Assembly (NCBI GenBank): GCA_946549155.1
Contig: CAMNQN010000166.1
Location: 1-7,375 of the forward strand
Direction of reading: 5' to 3'
DNA: 7,375 bases
Source: an uncultured Lachnospiraceae bacterium
GTDB lineage: Bacteria > Bacillota > Clostridia > Lachnospirales > Lachnospiraceae
The notes beneath the pieces are model-generated. The model searched no databases, was not told the DNA's origin, and saw only the letters and a list, made by a program, of their open reading frames with translations. Positions 1 to 6,047 of this stretch are shown one piece after another; position 1 is the stretch's first letter; every line of letters starts with the position of its first letter. Position numbers and translations under genes: made by a program.

Positions 1-76
1 GCTCCGCGCTTTCCCTTCCTGCGTCCTGCTAATGAACAAAACACGAAAAGGACAAATCATCCGCCTGAATAGTTAC
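1..76 (-). repeat. Dispersed intergenic repeat, copy A
   Basis: Read on the minus strand, positions 47 down to 16 match copies B (2709-2748) and C (7153-7192). The shared blocks are GTTTTGTT, then ATT, then GCAGGACGCAGGAA, and A and B agree at 30 of 32 positions by eye. Similarity extends more loosely to a GTAACTATTCAGG block at 64-76, the counterpart of GTTACTGTTCAGG in copy B. The element points left and may run out of the window, so its full length cannot be judged. Its identity is unknown. Confidence 0.75.
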
Positions 77-143
77 ATCTTATTTTCCAGAAAAACACGG
101 AAACCATCCATACATAATTTTCCTCCCTTCTGCACACGCTATT

Positions 144-172
144 TTGGCATAACGCTTCACAAATAGTGAAAT
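144..172 (+). promoter_or_regulatory. Possible sigma-A promoter for the small ORF/ymaF region
   Basis: TTGGCA (144-149) matches the -35 consensus at five of six bases. TGAAAT (167-172) lies 17 bp downstream and matches the -10 at four of six. A short inverted repeat, TTCAC/GTGAA, lies at 156-170 over the spacer and -10. A second one, TTGGT/ACCAA, lies just downstream around 180-196. The -10 is weak, so this is only a candidate. Confidence 0.35.
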
Positions 173-235
173 AAGACTATTGGTCTATTTTACCAAAAAT
201 ACAGGAACGCTATACCAGAAAGGATGATGCAGACT

Positions 236-430
236 ATGACAGAGAAAAACAGAACCGCTAACGTCTATGACGACGGCAATATTCCTGAGGTGGACCTGCC
301 GGGAAATGAGAAAAACAGTGTACAGCCCCAGGGAATCACCCACACAAGGAAAAACTGGATCACGGAGCCTCTGCCTGAATCCACCCGTCCCCGTCAGGAC
401 GGCCCGGGAGGTGACGGGGATGATCAATAA
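236..430 (+). CDS. Possible small hydrophilic protein, function unknown
   Basis: This open frame encodes 64 residues from ATG 236. Two earlier in-frame ATGs at 224 and 227 (68 and 67 residues) lie on or against the AAAGGA box at 219-224, so 236, with about 11 bases of spacing, is the best start, though the spacing is long. The product is polar, rich in Asn, Pro, Glu and Asp, has no Cys and no membrane segment, and ends in a Gly/Asp-rich tail. I recognise no family. The stop codon (428-430) lies in the loop of a strong hairpin at 401-451, so the final codons form part of an RNA stem. A candidate promoter lies at 144-172. The next gene, a YmaF-like protein, begins 141 bp downstream on the same strand. 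An alternative is that this is untranslated leader for that gene. Confidence 0.4.
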   Translation: MTEKNRTANVYDDGNIPEVDLPGNEKNSVQPQGITHTRKNWITEPLPESTRPRQDGPGGDGDDQ

Positions 431-451
431 CGTGGAAGTCATCTCCCGGCC
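401..451 (+). other. GC-rich stem-loop around the small ORF's stop codon
   Basis: GGCCCGGGAGGTGAC (401-415) pairs with GTCATCTCCCGGCC (438-451). All 14 pairs form if one G-U is allowed and one C bulges, with a 22-base loop containing the TAA of the small ORF. A nested smaller hairpin, CCGTC/GACGG (391-402), competes with its left arm. No T-run follows, so it is not a classical terminator. Its role is unknown; it could stabilise or regulate the mRNA leading to the YmaF-like gene. Confidence 0.55.
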
Positions 452-460
452 ATAAAGGGA

Positions 461-512
461 CGGCCGCTGCAGTCCGCTCTAAGGTTCCCTGTCAGCGCAG
501 GTGCAGCGGCCG
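461..512 (+). other. 11-bp perfect inverted repeat in the ymaF leader
   Basis: CGGCCGCTGCA (461-471) and TGCAGCGGCCG (502-512) are perfect reverse complements with a 30-base loop, which itself contains a small CCTG/CAGG hairpin. The structure ends 44 bases before the ribosome binding site of the YmaF-like gene. A T-run (533-537) occurs only about 20 bases after the stem, which is too far for a canonical terminator. It may be a leader structure, an inefficient terminator of the upstream ORF, or a protein-binding site. Confidence 0.5.
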
Positions 513-571
513 CCATTTGTCACCCTTCCTCCTTTTTACATACTCTGATAAAAAAGAAAAGGAGCCTTTCT

Positions 572-916
572 ATGATGAATCATCCCGACTGCCAGAAGCA
601 TGTGCATGAGATTACTGGCAGCACCCGAATTTTCCATGAATGCGGCGAATGCCATAACCATAGATTTTGCACCGTGTCCGGTGAAGCCATGCCTATTCCC
701 GGCAAGCAGGATCACTTTCATGAAGTGAAATTCCGCACCGATTTTGCTGACGGCCATTACCATGAGTTCTGCGGAAAATCCTCCGGTGCCATCGACGTAG
801 GCGGCGGAAAGCATGTACATTTCGCCAAGGCCTTCACCGGGGAAGCGGACGAACACCGCCATGAATTTCAGGTAGCCTCCCTGATCGACAGCCCCATTGA
901 TTTTCGATGTGACTAA
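572..916 (+). CDS. YmaF-family histidine-rich protein
   Basis: The product has 114 residues, with an AAAAGGAG ribosome binding site at 557-564, seven bases before the start. A second ATG follows at once, but the first is better spaced. The protein resembles the YmaF family, whose function is to my knowledge uncharacterised. It has 14 His and six Cys. Six H-x-H pairs fall at residues 10-12, 28-30, 48-50, 62-64, 81-83 and 95-97. A CGECHNH cluster spans 24-30, and a GEAMPIPG segment around 37-44 is typical of the family as I recall it. There is no signal peptide or membrane segment, so it is probably cytosolic. The His/Cys layout suggests metal binding, which is inference. The sequence looks like repeated units of about 14-20 residues, each ending in an H-x-H-E/F motif. 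A hairpin at 979-1014 lies 62 bp downstream. The antisense frame over this gene is a shadow. Confidence 0.85.
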   Translation: MMNHPDCQKHVHEITGSTRIFHECGECHNHRFCTVSGEAMPIPGKQDHFHEVKFRTDFADGHYHEFCGKSSGAIDVGGGKHVHFAKAFTGEADEHRHEFQVASLIDSPIDFRCD

Positions 917-971
917 TCGTTTCATAGCTCTCGTTAATGGATAAATAAAGGTTAGTGACAGATTTTCCGAT

Positions 972-1014
972 AAAAAAAGACGCCGTATTTCTGAGAGATC
1001 AGCAGTACAGCGTC
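972..1014 (-). terminator. Rho-independent terminator of the transporter gene (possibly bidirectional)
   Basis: On the minus strand, GACGCTGTA pairs with TACGGCGTC through nine pairs including one G-U, and seven T residues follow at once (972-978 on the plus strand are A). It lies about 100 bases beyond the transporter stop. On the plus strand the same stem is followed only by a broken pyrimidine run (CTTTCCTTTTC), so termination of the YmaF-like transcript here would be weaker. Confidence 0.8.
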
Positions 1015-1112
1015 CTTTCCTTTTCTGTTATTTAGGCCAGGCATATCCCAAAAGGAGCAGTTTTTCCCGGATTCCCTCCGCGTGCCCGTTCCAGTATAGC
1101 GCCCCAGATGAA

Positions 1113-2486
1113 TTACATGGAAATCCAGCCCAATACATTCGCGATAGAGCTGAGCAAAATAATCACCACAAAAAACGGGCAGACATATTTGATCATAAAC
1201 TCAAACACCCTTCTCCGTTTAAATGCAGCCCCGTCTTTCCGTACCTCCTGTGCGACTTTCTCCAGTTTTACAACACGAACAATAAATATGCAGGTTACCA
1301 GCGCCGCGATCGGCATCATCACAGAATTGGTCAGGAAGTCAAAAAAATCCAGAAATTCCATGCCCAAAATCCTGATAAAGGACAGCGGACCGTAGCCCAG
1401 CGTAGATAAAGTTCCCAGCGCAATAATGATCATACCGATGCAAATCGTAGATTTTTTACGGTTCCAGCCCAATTCATCCTCTATCGTCGCCACGGCACTC
1501 TCCGTCAGTGCAATTGCACTGGTAAGCGCCGCAAAAAGCACCAGCAGAAAGAACAAGCTTCCAATAAAAGCCGCGATTCCCATACTTTCAAAAACCTTAG
1601 GTATCGTTACAAACATTAAGGACGGACCGGCCTGCAGCGCCTCCGGATTTCCACCGGAAAAGGCAAACACGGCAGGAATGATCATCAGCCCAGCCATAAT
1701 CGCAATGGCGGTATCAAAAATCTCCACATTCACAGTTGCCCCCTCGATGGCCACGTTATCTTTCATATAAGAACCGAAGGTGATCAAAATACCCATGGCA
1801 ATGGACAAGGAATAAAACATCTGTCCCATGGCGCTTACCACCGTCATCCAGGAAAAATTCTCCAGATTAGGAACCAGAAAATATTTTACTCCGGCCATAG
1901 CTCCTTCCCTGGTCATGGAATATCCGGCTATAATAACCGCCAACACCACCAGGATTGGCATCATAAACTTGGAAACCCGTTCAATACCGTTTCTGACTCC
2001 CGCAAAAATAATAATCAGCACAATGGCGGTGAAAACCAAAAACCAGATTTCCGCTGAACCGCCGCCGGATATAAATCCGGAAAAATAACCGTCTTCCGCC
2101 AGACCGCTGGTGTTGCCTCTCAGATATTCAAACAGATACTTTGCAACCCATCCTCCTATCGTCGAATAATATGGTACGATCAGCATTGGAATGATTGCGT
2201 TGATCCATCCGCCGAACCGGTACCACCATTTTTTCCCGTAGGAATTATACGCACTTACAGGACTTTTCCTTGTCATACGGCCCAGCGCAGTTTCCGCAAT
2301 AATCATCGTGTAGCCGAACGTCACCGCCAGCAAAATATATACCAGCAGGAAAATTCCACCGCCATATTTCGCCGCAAGATACGGAAAACGCCAGATATTT
2401 CCAAGCCCCACCGAAGCCCCCGCTGCTGCCAGTACAAATCCAATTTTTCCAGAAAAACTGCTTCTTTTCCCGGTATGTTCCCTCAT
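1113..2486 (-). CDS. Sodium-dependent NSS/SNF-family transporter (YocR-like)
   Basis: This is a 457-residue integral membrane protein of the neurotransmitter:sodium symporter family (LeuT fold), which couples sodium entry to uptake of amino acids or similar solutes. The TM1 signature AAAGASVGLGNIWRFPY is at residues 20-36, with N30 and R33 matching LeuT N27 and R30. YYSTIGGW (106-113) fits the substrate-contacting TM3. GQMFYSLSIAMG (221-232) fits the unwound TM6. ALTSAIAL (320-327) carries the Thr-Ser of the second sodium site. LeuT N21 is replaced by Ala (A24). The length suits the bacterial 11-helix subgroup. The substrate cannot be read from sequence. The frame opens at 2537, but the start at 2486 has a GAGGA box eight bases upstream (2495-2499) and gives the short N-terminus usual in the family. 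It is transcribed away from the M20 amidohydrolase, from the promoter at 2619-2647. Confidence 0.93.
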   Translation of the reverse strand: MREHTGKRSSFSGKIGFVLAAAGASVGLGNIWRFPYLAAKYGGGIFLLVYILLAVTFGYTMIIAETALGRMTRKSPVSAYNSYGKKWWYRFGGWINAIIPMLIVPYYSTIGGWVAKYLFEYLRGNTSGLAEDGYFSGFISGGGSAEIWFLVFTAIVLIIIFAGVRNGIERVSKFMMPILVVLAVIIAGYSMTREGAMAGVKYFLVPNLENFSWMTVVSAMGQMFYSLSIAMGILITFGSYMKDNVAIEGATVNVEIFDTAIAIMAGLMIIPAVFAFSGGNPEALQAGPSLMFVTIPKVFESMGIAAFIGSLFFLLVLFAALTSAIALTESAVATIEDELGWNRKKSTICIGMIIIALGTLSTLGYGPLSFIRILGMEFLDFFDFLTNSVMMPIAALVTCIFIVRVVKLEKVAQEVRKDGAAFKRRRVFEFMIKYVCPFFVVIILLSSIANVLGWISM

Positions 2487-2562
2487 CGCCCTAATCCTCA
2501 ACTTTCCCGGCATTTCACCCTTTGTATACCCAAACATTCTTCTTTGTTTTCGTGGGTATTTG

Positions 2563-2607
2563 CCGCCTTACTAAAAAAATCCTCCGCCTTACGACAAAGG
2601 ATCTTTT
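2563..2607 (-). promoter_or_regulatory. Transporter 5' leader with hairpin and duplicated 9-mer
   Basis: On the minus strand, AAAAGATCCT (2598-2607) can pair with AGGATTTTTT (2574-2583) through ten pairs including one G-U. The hairpin begins just after the predicted transcription start and ends in a T-run. GTAAGGCGG occurs twice, 21 bp apart: once in the loop (2584-2592) and once downstream (2563-2571). An alternative CCTT/AAGG hairpin competes within the loop. The arrangement resembles an attenuator or protein-binding leader, but the stem is AT-rich and weak, so the role is speculative. Confidence 0.35.
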
Positions 2608-2608
2608 G

Positions 2609-2622
2609 CACTATACATAGTG
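2609..2622. promoter_or_regulatory. Palindromic operator candidate over the transporter -10
   Basis: CACTATACATAGTG has perfect 6-bp arms (CACTAT/ATAGTG) around a 2-bp centre. It overlaps the predicted -10 and the start site, the expected place for a repressor. The shape is like that of GntR-type operators, but no regulator gene is in the window. A related site, CTATAAATAGTG, lies at 2864-2875 upstream of the amidohydrolase. Confidence 0.5.
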
Positions 2623-2647
2623 TAGCAAGTAAAAAAAGAAAAGTCAA
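2619..2647 (-). promoter_or_regulatory. Sigma-A promoter of the transporter gene
   Basis: Read on the minus strand, TTGACT (2642-2647) matches the -35 at five of six bases and TACACT (2619-2624) the -10 at four of six, with exactly 17 bp between them. Transcription would start near 2611-2612, leaving a leader of about 125 bases before the chosen start codon. Confidence 0.6.
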
Positions 2648-2686
2648 CAGGAATTGCTAAAACCCGGCTTTTCAATCTGATTCCCT

Positions 2687-2748
2687 GTTACTGTTCAGGT
2701 GAATGTCATTCGTGTTTTGTTGATTTGCAGGACGCAGGAAAAGACGGG
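2687..2748 (+). repeat. Dispersed intergenic repeat, copy B
   Basis: The core 2709-2748 matches copy C (7153-7192) at 37 of 40 positions by eye, including the uninterrupted block GCAGGACGCAGGAA followed by AAGACGGG. Both copies are preceded by GTTACTG about 27-29 bases before GTTTTGTT, so homology extends leftwards with small indels. Unlike copy C, no large palindrome follows it. It lies between the divergent transporter and amidohydrolase promoters. Its nature is unknown. Confidence 0.8.
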
Positions 2749-2860
2749 ACCGGGCAATTAACAAAATTTGATGATTATCCCCAGCATATTGTCATGAAAA
2801 TCTTTTCCTGAGTTCCGATACCGCTTCTGACAAAATTTGTATGATAGCCAGATGCGTCAT
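2749..2860. repeat. Intergenic DNA with a pair of ACAAAATTTG direct repeats
   Basis: ACAAAATTTG occurs at 2761-2770 and again at 2830-2839, each followed within a base or so by ATGAT. The spacing is 69 bp. The motif is nearly self-complementary (CAAA/TTTG) and lies upstream of the amidohydrolase promoter. No open frame or strong hairpin is seen here. It could be a regulator site pair or chance in AT-rich DNA. Confidence 0.25.
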
Positions 2861-2863
2861 TTT

Positions 2864-2875
2864 CTATAAATAGTG
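2864..2875. promoter_or_regulatory. Possible operator upstream of the amidohydrolase promoter
   Basis: CTATAAATAGTG contains CTAT/ATAG arms around a 2-bp centre and matches 10 of 12 bases of CTATGTATAGTG at the transporter promoter (minus strand). It sits 18 bp upstream of the amidohydrolase -35. A further partial copy (ACTATAAAC) follows at 2881. The match is suggestive only, since short AT-rich words recur by chance. Confidence 0.3.
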
Positions 2876-2893
2876 GACAAACTATAAACATTA

Positions 2894-2922
2894 TTGAAGT
2901 TGTAAACGGCCTTTGTTATAAT
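2894..2922 (+). promoter_or_regulatory. Sigma-A promoter of the M20 amidohydrolase
   Basis: TTGAAG (2894-2899) matches the -35 at four of six bases, and a perfect -10, TATAAT (2917-2922), follows after 17 bp. The start site would be near 2929, giving a leader of roughly 45 bases that contains the AAGGAGG ribosome binding site at 2961-2967. Confidence 0.7.
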
Positions 2923-2974
2923 TTTCTCATCATATGTTTATTGATTTTTCGCAATAAATGAAGGAGGTACGATT

Positions 2975-4147
2975 ATGGATTTTTATAAACGGGCGCTGGA
3001 ACTGCGTGAAGAAACTGTCTCTCACCGCCGTTGGCTGCACAGCAACGCGGAAGTGGGCCTTCATATGCCCAAAGGGCAGGCCTATGTTCTGGATCAGTTG
3101 AAAGAATATGGATTGGATCCACATCCCTGCGGGCATGGAGTAACTGCGGAGCTGGGGAAGGAAGGGGGCCGGACAATTCTGCTCCGGGCGGATATGGATG
3201 CGCTGCCCATGCCAGAGGAAAGCGGCGAAAGCTTTTCCTGTCCAACCAGCAGGGAAGCCCATACCTGCGGCCATGATTTCCATGCGGCCATGCTGCTGAC
3301 AGCGGCAAAAATGCTAAAAGAAAATGAAGCCATGCTGTCTGGCAGGGTCAGGTTTATGTTCCAGACTGCGGAGGAAACCTTTGAGGGCGCGAAAGATATG
3401 CTGGCACACGGAATACTGGATGGTGTGGATGCTGCCCTGGCCTATCATGTCGGTCCCGGGAGGATGCCTGTGGGCTTGTTCCTGTACAACAGCGGCGGAA
3501 CCATGATGTATTCTGTGGATGGTTTCCGAATCACAATCCATGGGCAAGGCGCCCACGGAGCATATCCCCACAATTCCATCGACCCAATCAATATCGGCGT
3601 CCATATTTATCTTGCTCTGGAATCGCTGATTGCCCGGGAAGCAGATCCCAGCAAAGCCTGCGTGCTGACCATTGGCAATTTTTCCGCAGGTTCAGCACCC
3701 AACATAATTCCTGATACGGCCCTCCTCCAGGGAACCCTGCGTACCAATGACAGCGCCAGCCGCGAGAAACTGGTCCGGCGGCTGAAGGAGATTGTTCACA
3801 GGACTGCGGAGATATTTGGGGGATCAGCAGAGATCGAGATGATTTCCGAGGTGCCGCCACTCATCTGCGATTCTGCTATGACGAATGAAATAGCAGGCTA
3901 TATGAAGGAACTTCCGATTCCCGGTCTGACTCCTGTTCCCGACACGTCAGCCAGCGCTTCTGAGGACTTTTCATTTATTGCAGAGAGAGTCCCCAGCGTA
4001 TTCATGTATCTTTCGGCAGGCTATATGGATGAGCGCGGGGATGCCCCTGCGCACAATCCAAAGGTTCAGTTCAATGAAAATGTCTGTCCCATCGGTTCCG
4101 CATGCCTGGCGCACTGCGCGGTCCGCTGGCTGGAAGAACACCAATAA
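2975..4147 (+). CDS. M20 family (M20D-like) metallo-amidohydrolase
   Basis: The product has 390 residues, the usual length for the HipO/IAA-amino-acid-hydrolase-like group, which cleaves N-acyl or aryl-acyl amino acids and related amides. AAGGAGG lies seven bases before the start. Probable di-metal ligands are in place: C98 and H100 in CGHDFH, the E133-E134 pair in FQTAEE (usually FQPAEE), H158 in AYHVG, and H360 near the C-terminus in AHNPK. LLRADMDALPM (69-79) is a family signature, and GQGAHGAYPH (190-199) opens the lid/dimerisation domain. SEDFSF precedes the C-terminal metal His. There is no signal peptide, so it is cytosolic. The exact substrate cannot be assigned. The gene is monocistronic, bounded by its own promoter (2894-2922) and the terminator at 4146-4195, and is divergent from the sodium symporter, which could supply or take up related compounds. 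Confidence 0.93.
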   Translation: MDFYKRALELREETVSHRRWLHSNAEVGLHMPKGQAYVLDQLKEYGLDPHPCGHGVTAELGKEGGRTILLRADMDALPMPEESGESFSCPTSREAHTCGHDFHAAMLLTAAKMLKENEAMLSGRVRFMFQTAEETFEGAKDMLAHGILDGVDAALAYHVGPGRMPVGLFLYNSGGTMMYSVDGFRITIHGQGAHGAYPHNSIDPINIGVHIYLALESLIAREADPSKACVLTIGNFSAGSAPNIIPDTALLQGTLRTNDSASREKLVRRLKEIVHRTAEIFGGSAEIEMISEVPPLICDSAMTNEIAGYMKELPIPGLTPVPDTSASASEDFSFIAERVPSVFMYLSAGYMDERGDAPAHNPKVQFNENVCPIGSACLAHCAVRWLEEHQ

Positions 4148-4195
4148 AAAAAGGGGCTTTCGGGAATACTCCCAAAAGCCCCAAATCTATTTTTT
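4146..4195. terminator. Bidirectional terminator between convergent genes
   Basis: GGGGCTTT (4153-4160) pairs with AAAGCCCC (4175-4182). A single mismatch separates this from an inner GGG/CCC stem closing a 6-base loop. On the minus strand seven T residues follow directly, an excellent terminator for the GGGtGRT operon. On the plus strand a T-run at 4190-4195 follows after a few bases, serving the amidohydrolase. The A-run at 4146-4152 begins inside the amidohydrolase TAA stop. Confidence 0.92.
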
Positions 4196-4208
4196 CAGGA
4201 ATTTCTGA

Positions 4209-5219
4209 TTAAAACCTGCCAGCGTCTGCTGCTTCCTGTACTGCCACAGCTACCGCCACAGTCATACCCACCATGGGGTTGTTGCCAGCGCCGATCAGCC
4301 CCATCATCTCTACATGAGCCGGTACAGAGGAGGAACCTGCGAACTGTGCGTCACTGTGCATACGGCCCAGAGTATCGGTCATACCATAGGAAGCCGGTCC
4401 TGCCGCCATATTATCCGGATGAAGCGTACGTCCTGTGCCGCCGCCGGATGCTACAGAGAAGTATTTCTTGCCCTTTTCGTTGCACTCTTTCTTATAAGTG
4501 CCTGCTACCGGATGCTGGAAACGGGTGGGGTTCGTGGAGTTGCCGGTAATGGAAACGTCTACGCCCTCTTTCCACATGATAGCTACGCCCTCGGGAACAC
4601 TGTTGGCGCCGTAGCAGTTTACTTTCGCGCGCAGTCCCTCAGAGTAAGATTTGCGGAATACTTCCTTTACCTCGTTGGTATAGGGGTTGTACTCAGTCTC
4701 CACATAGGTGAAGCCATTGATTCTGGCGATAATCTGAGCAGCATCTTTTCCAAGGCCGTTCAGGATAACACGCAGCGGTTTCTGACGAACCTTGTTCGCC
4801 TTCTCAGCGATACCGATGGCGCCCTCCGCCGCCGCGAAGGACTCGTGGCCAGCCAGGAATGCGAAACACTCGGTATTCTCTTCCAGAAGCATCTTGCCCA
4901 GATTACCATGGCCAAGGCCTACCTTACGGGTGTCTGCCACGGAGCCCGGGATACAGAAAGCCTGAAGGCCCTCACCGATGGCTGCTGCCGCGTCCGCTGC
5001 TCTTCTGCAGCCCTTCTTGATGGCGATCGCCGCACCTACAATGTAAGCCCAGCAGGCATTCTCAAAGCAGATGGGCTGAATGCTCTTAATCTGATCGTAT
5101 ACGTTCAGGCCAGCATCCTTTGTAATCTTTTCCGCTTCTTCGATGGAAGCAATTCCATAACTATTTAAAACAGCATTGATCTGGTCAATACGTCTTTCAT
5201 ATGATTCAAATAAAGCCAT
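4209..5219 (-). CDS. GGGtGRT family protein
   Basis: The product has 336 residues and belongs to the family named after its GGGTGRT motif, here at residues 259-265 within a conserved segment leading to LHPDN. Other glycine-rich conserved-looking blocks are GLGHGNLGKM (101-110), NGLGKD (154-159), ITGNSTNPT (224-232) and the C-terminal GAGNNPMVGMTVAV (310-323). Seven Cys (51, 56, 71, 89, 118, 202, 246) are present, and no signal peptide or clear membrane span is seen, although the C-terminus is hydrophobic. No biochemical role is, to my knowledge, established. It follows the NifU-like scaffold gene by only 18 bp, with an AGGAGG site at 5229-5234, so the two are co-transcribed and probably act together, perhaps around a metal or Fe-S centre (inference). 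A long open frame antisense to this gene is a shadow. Confidence 0.93.
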   Translation of the reverse strand: MALFESYERRIDQINAVLNSYGIASIEEAEKITKDAGLNVYDQIKSIQPICFENACWAYIVGAAIAIKKGCRRAADAAAAIGEGLQAFCIPGSVADTRKVGLGHGNLGKMLLEENTECFAFLAGHESFAAAEGAIGIAEKANKVRQKPLRVILNGLGKDAAQIIARINGFTYVETEYNPYTNEVKEVFRKSYSEGLRAKVNCYGANSVPEGVAIMWKEGVDVSITGNSTNPTRFQHPVAGTYKKECNEKGKKYFSVASGGGTGRTLHPDNMAAGPASYGMTDTLGRMHSDAQFAGSSSVPAHVEMMGLIGAGNNPMVGMTVAVAVAVQEAADAGRF

Positions 5220-5237
5220 TTCCTGTTACCTCCTCAA

Positions 5238-5930
5238 TTATTCTTTTCTCGGGTCAATAATCTTAACAGCATCCGCTACGCGGCCGTACTGGCCTTTCGC
5301 CTTTTCCCATGCAGTGTTGGGATCATCGCCCTTTTTGATGAAGTCTGTCATCTTTCCAAGGGATACGAACTGATAGCCAATGATCTGATCATCCGCATCC
5401 AGAGCGATACCGGTTACATAGCCTTCTGCCATCTCCAGGTAACGGGGGCCCTTCTTCAGGGTGCCGTACATCGTACCAACCTGAGAACGAAGTCCTTTTC
5501 CAAGGTCCTCCAGGCCGGCGCCCACTGCCAGTCCATCCTCAGAGAATGCAGACTGGGAACGTCCGTAAGCAATCTGAAGGAACAGCTCTCTCATGGCGGT
5601 ATTAATCGCGTCGCAGACAAGGTCGGTGTTCAGAGCCTCCAGTACCGTCAGTCCCGGAAGAATCTCAGCCGCCATGGCTGCGGAATGGGTCATACCGGAA
5701 CATCCGATGGTCTCCACCAAAGCTTCCTGAATGATACCCTCCTTCACATTCAGGCTCAGCTTACAGGCGCCCTGCTGCGGTGCGCACCAGCCTATGCCGT
5801 GGGTAAAACCGGAAATATCTTTAACTTCTTTTGCCTGTACCCATTTAGCCTCTTCCGGAATGGGAGCAGCGCCATGATGAACGCCCTGTGCTACTGGGCA
5901 CATTTCTTCTACTTCGCGTGAATAAATCAT
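5238..5930 (-). CDS. NifU/IscU-like iron-sulfur cluster scaffold protein
   Basis: The product has 230 residues with resemblance to the NifU N-terminal/IscU scaffold fold, on which Fe-S clusters are assembled. It has five Cys: C11, C49 and C56 in WCAPQQGAC, C77 in IGCSGMTHSAAM (like the IscU GC-x-x-S-x-x-S-x-x-M helix start), and C106 in LVCDAIN. The canonical IscU His-Cys pair is not obvious, since C106 follows Val, and the protein is longer than IscU (about 130 residues), with an extra C-terminal region of unknown role. This points to a divergent subgroup. An AAAGGAG site (5938-5944) lies seven bases before the start. It is the first gene of a two-gene operon with the GGGtGRT gene. It is 117 bp downstream of the nucleotidyltransferase stop, with no clear terminator or strong promoter between, so some read-through is possible. 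Confidence 0.85.
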   Translation of the reverse strand: MIYSREVEEMCPVAQGVHHGAAPIPEEAKWVQAKEVKDISGFTHGIGWCAPQQGACKLSLNVKEGIIQEALVETIGCSGMTHSAAMAAEILPGLTVLEALNTDLVCDAINTAMRELFLQIAYGRSQSAFSEDGLAVGAGLEDLGKGLRSQVGTMYGTLKKGPRYLEMAEGYVTGIALDADDQIIGYQFVSLGKMTDFIKKGDDPNTAWEKAKGQYGRVADAVKIIDPRKE

Positions 5931-5964
5931 TTTGAAACTCCTTTCGATAATTAATAACTTAATC

Positions 5965-5977
5965 CCGGCAGCGCCGG
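5965..5977. other. Short GC hairpin in the leader of the NifU-like operon
   Basis: CCGGC and GCCGG form a 5-bp perfect stem with a 3-base loop, about 35 bases before the NifU-like start. No T-run follows on the minus strand (ATTAAGTT instead), so it is a weak terminator candidate for the upstream nucleotidyltransferase at best. I see no convincing -35/-10 pair in 5946-6047. Confidence 0.25.
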
Positions 5978-6047
5978 AGATGCTTCTGCGCGGTACTGCC
6001 CGTTTGGATTTATTCTCTCATAAAACGACAAATTAGTCCAGCATTTT

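Noticed and set aside
185..442. Minus-strand 85-codon frame opposite the small ORF
   Set aside because: No ribosome binding site or recognisable domain, and it crosses the strong hairpin region.
461..512. Vector or adaptor contamination suggested by EagI/NotI/PstI-like sequence
   Set aside because: The sites are simply the arms of an inverted repeat; flanking sequence reads smoothly into native genes and no other vector sequence is present.
536..925. Minus-strand frame opposite the YmaF-like gene
   Set aside because: The plus-strand frame has an excellent ribosome binding site and regular H-x-H motifs. The antisense frame has neither a motif nor a plausible start signal.
2487..2537. Longer N-terminus of the transporter from ATG 2537 or 2513
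   Set aside because: The added 8-17 residues are not typical of the family. The start at 2486 has a well-spaced GAGGA box and puts the TM1 signature at the usual distance. The alternative at 2513 has an AAAGGGTG sequence too close to the ATG, so it is less likely but not excluded.
4314..5168. Long plus-strand open frame (284 codons) opposite the GGGtGRT gene
   Set aside because: It is fully antisense to a clear family member with a strong ribosome binding site. It has no recognisable domain or good ribosome binding site of its own and is a by-product of biased codon use.
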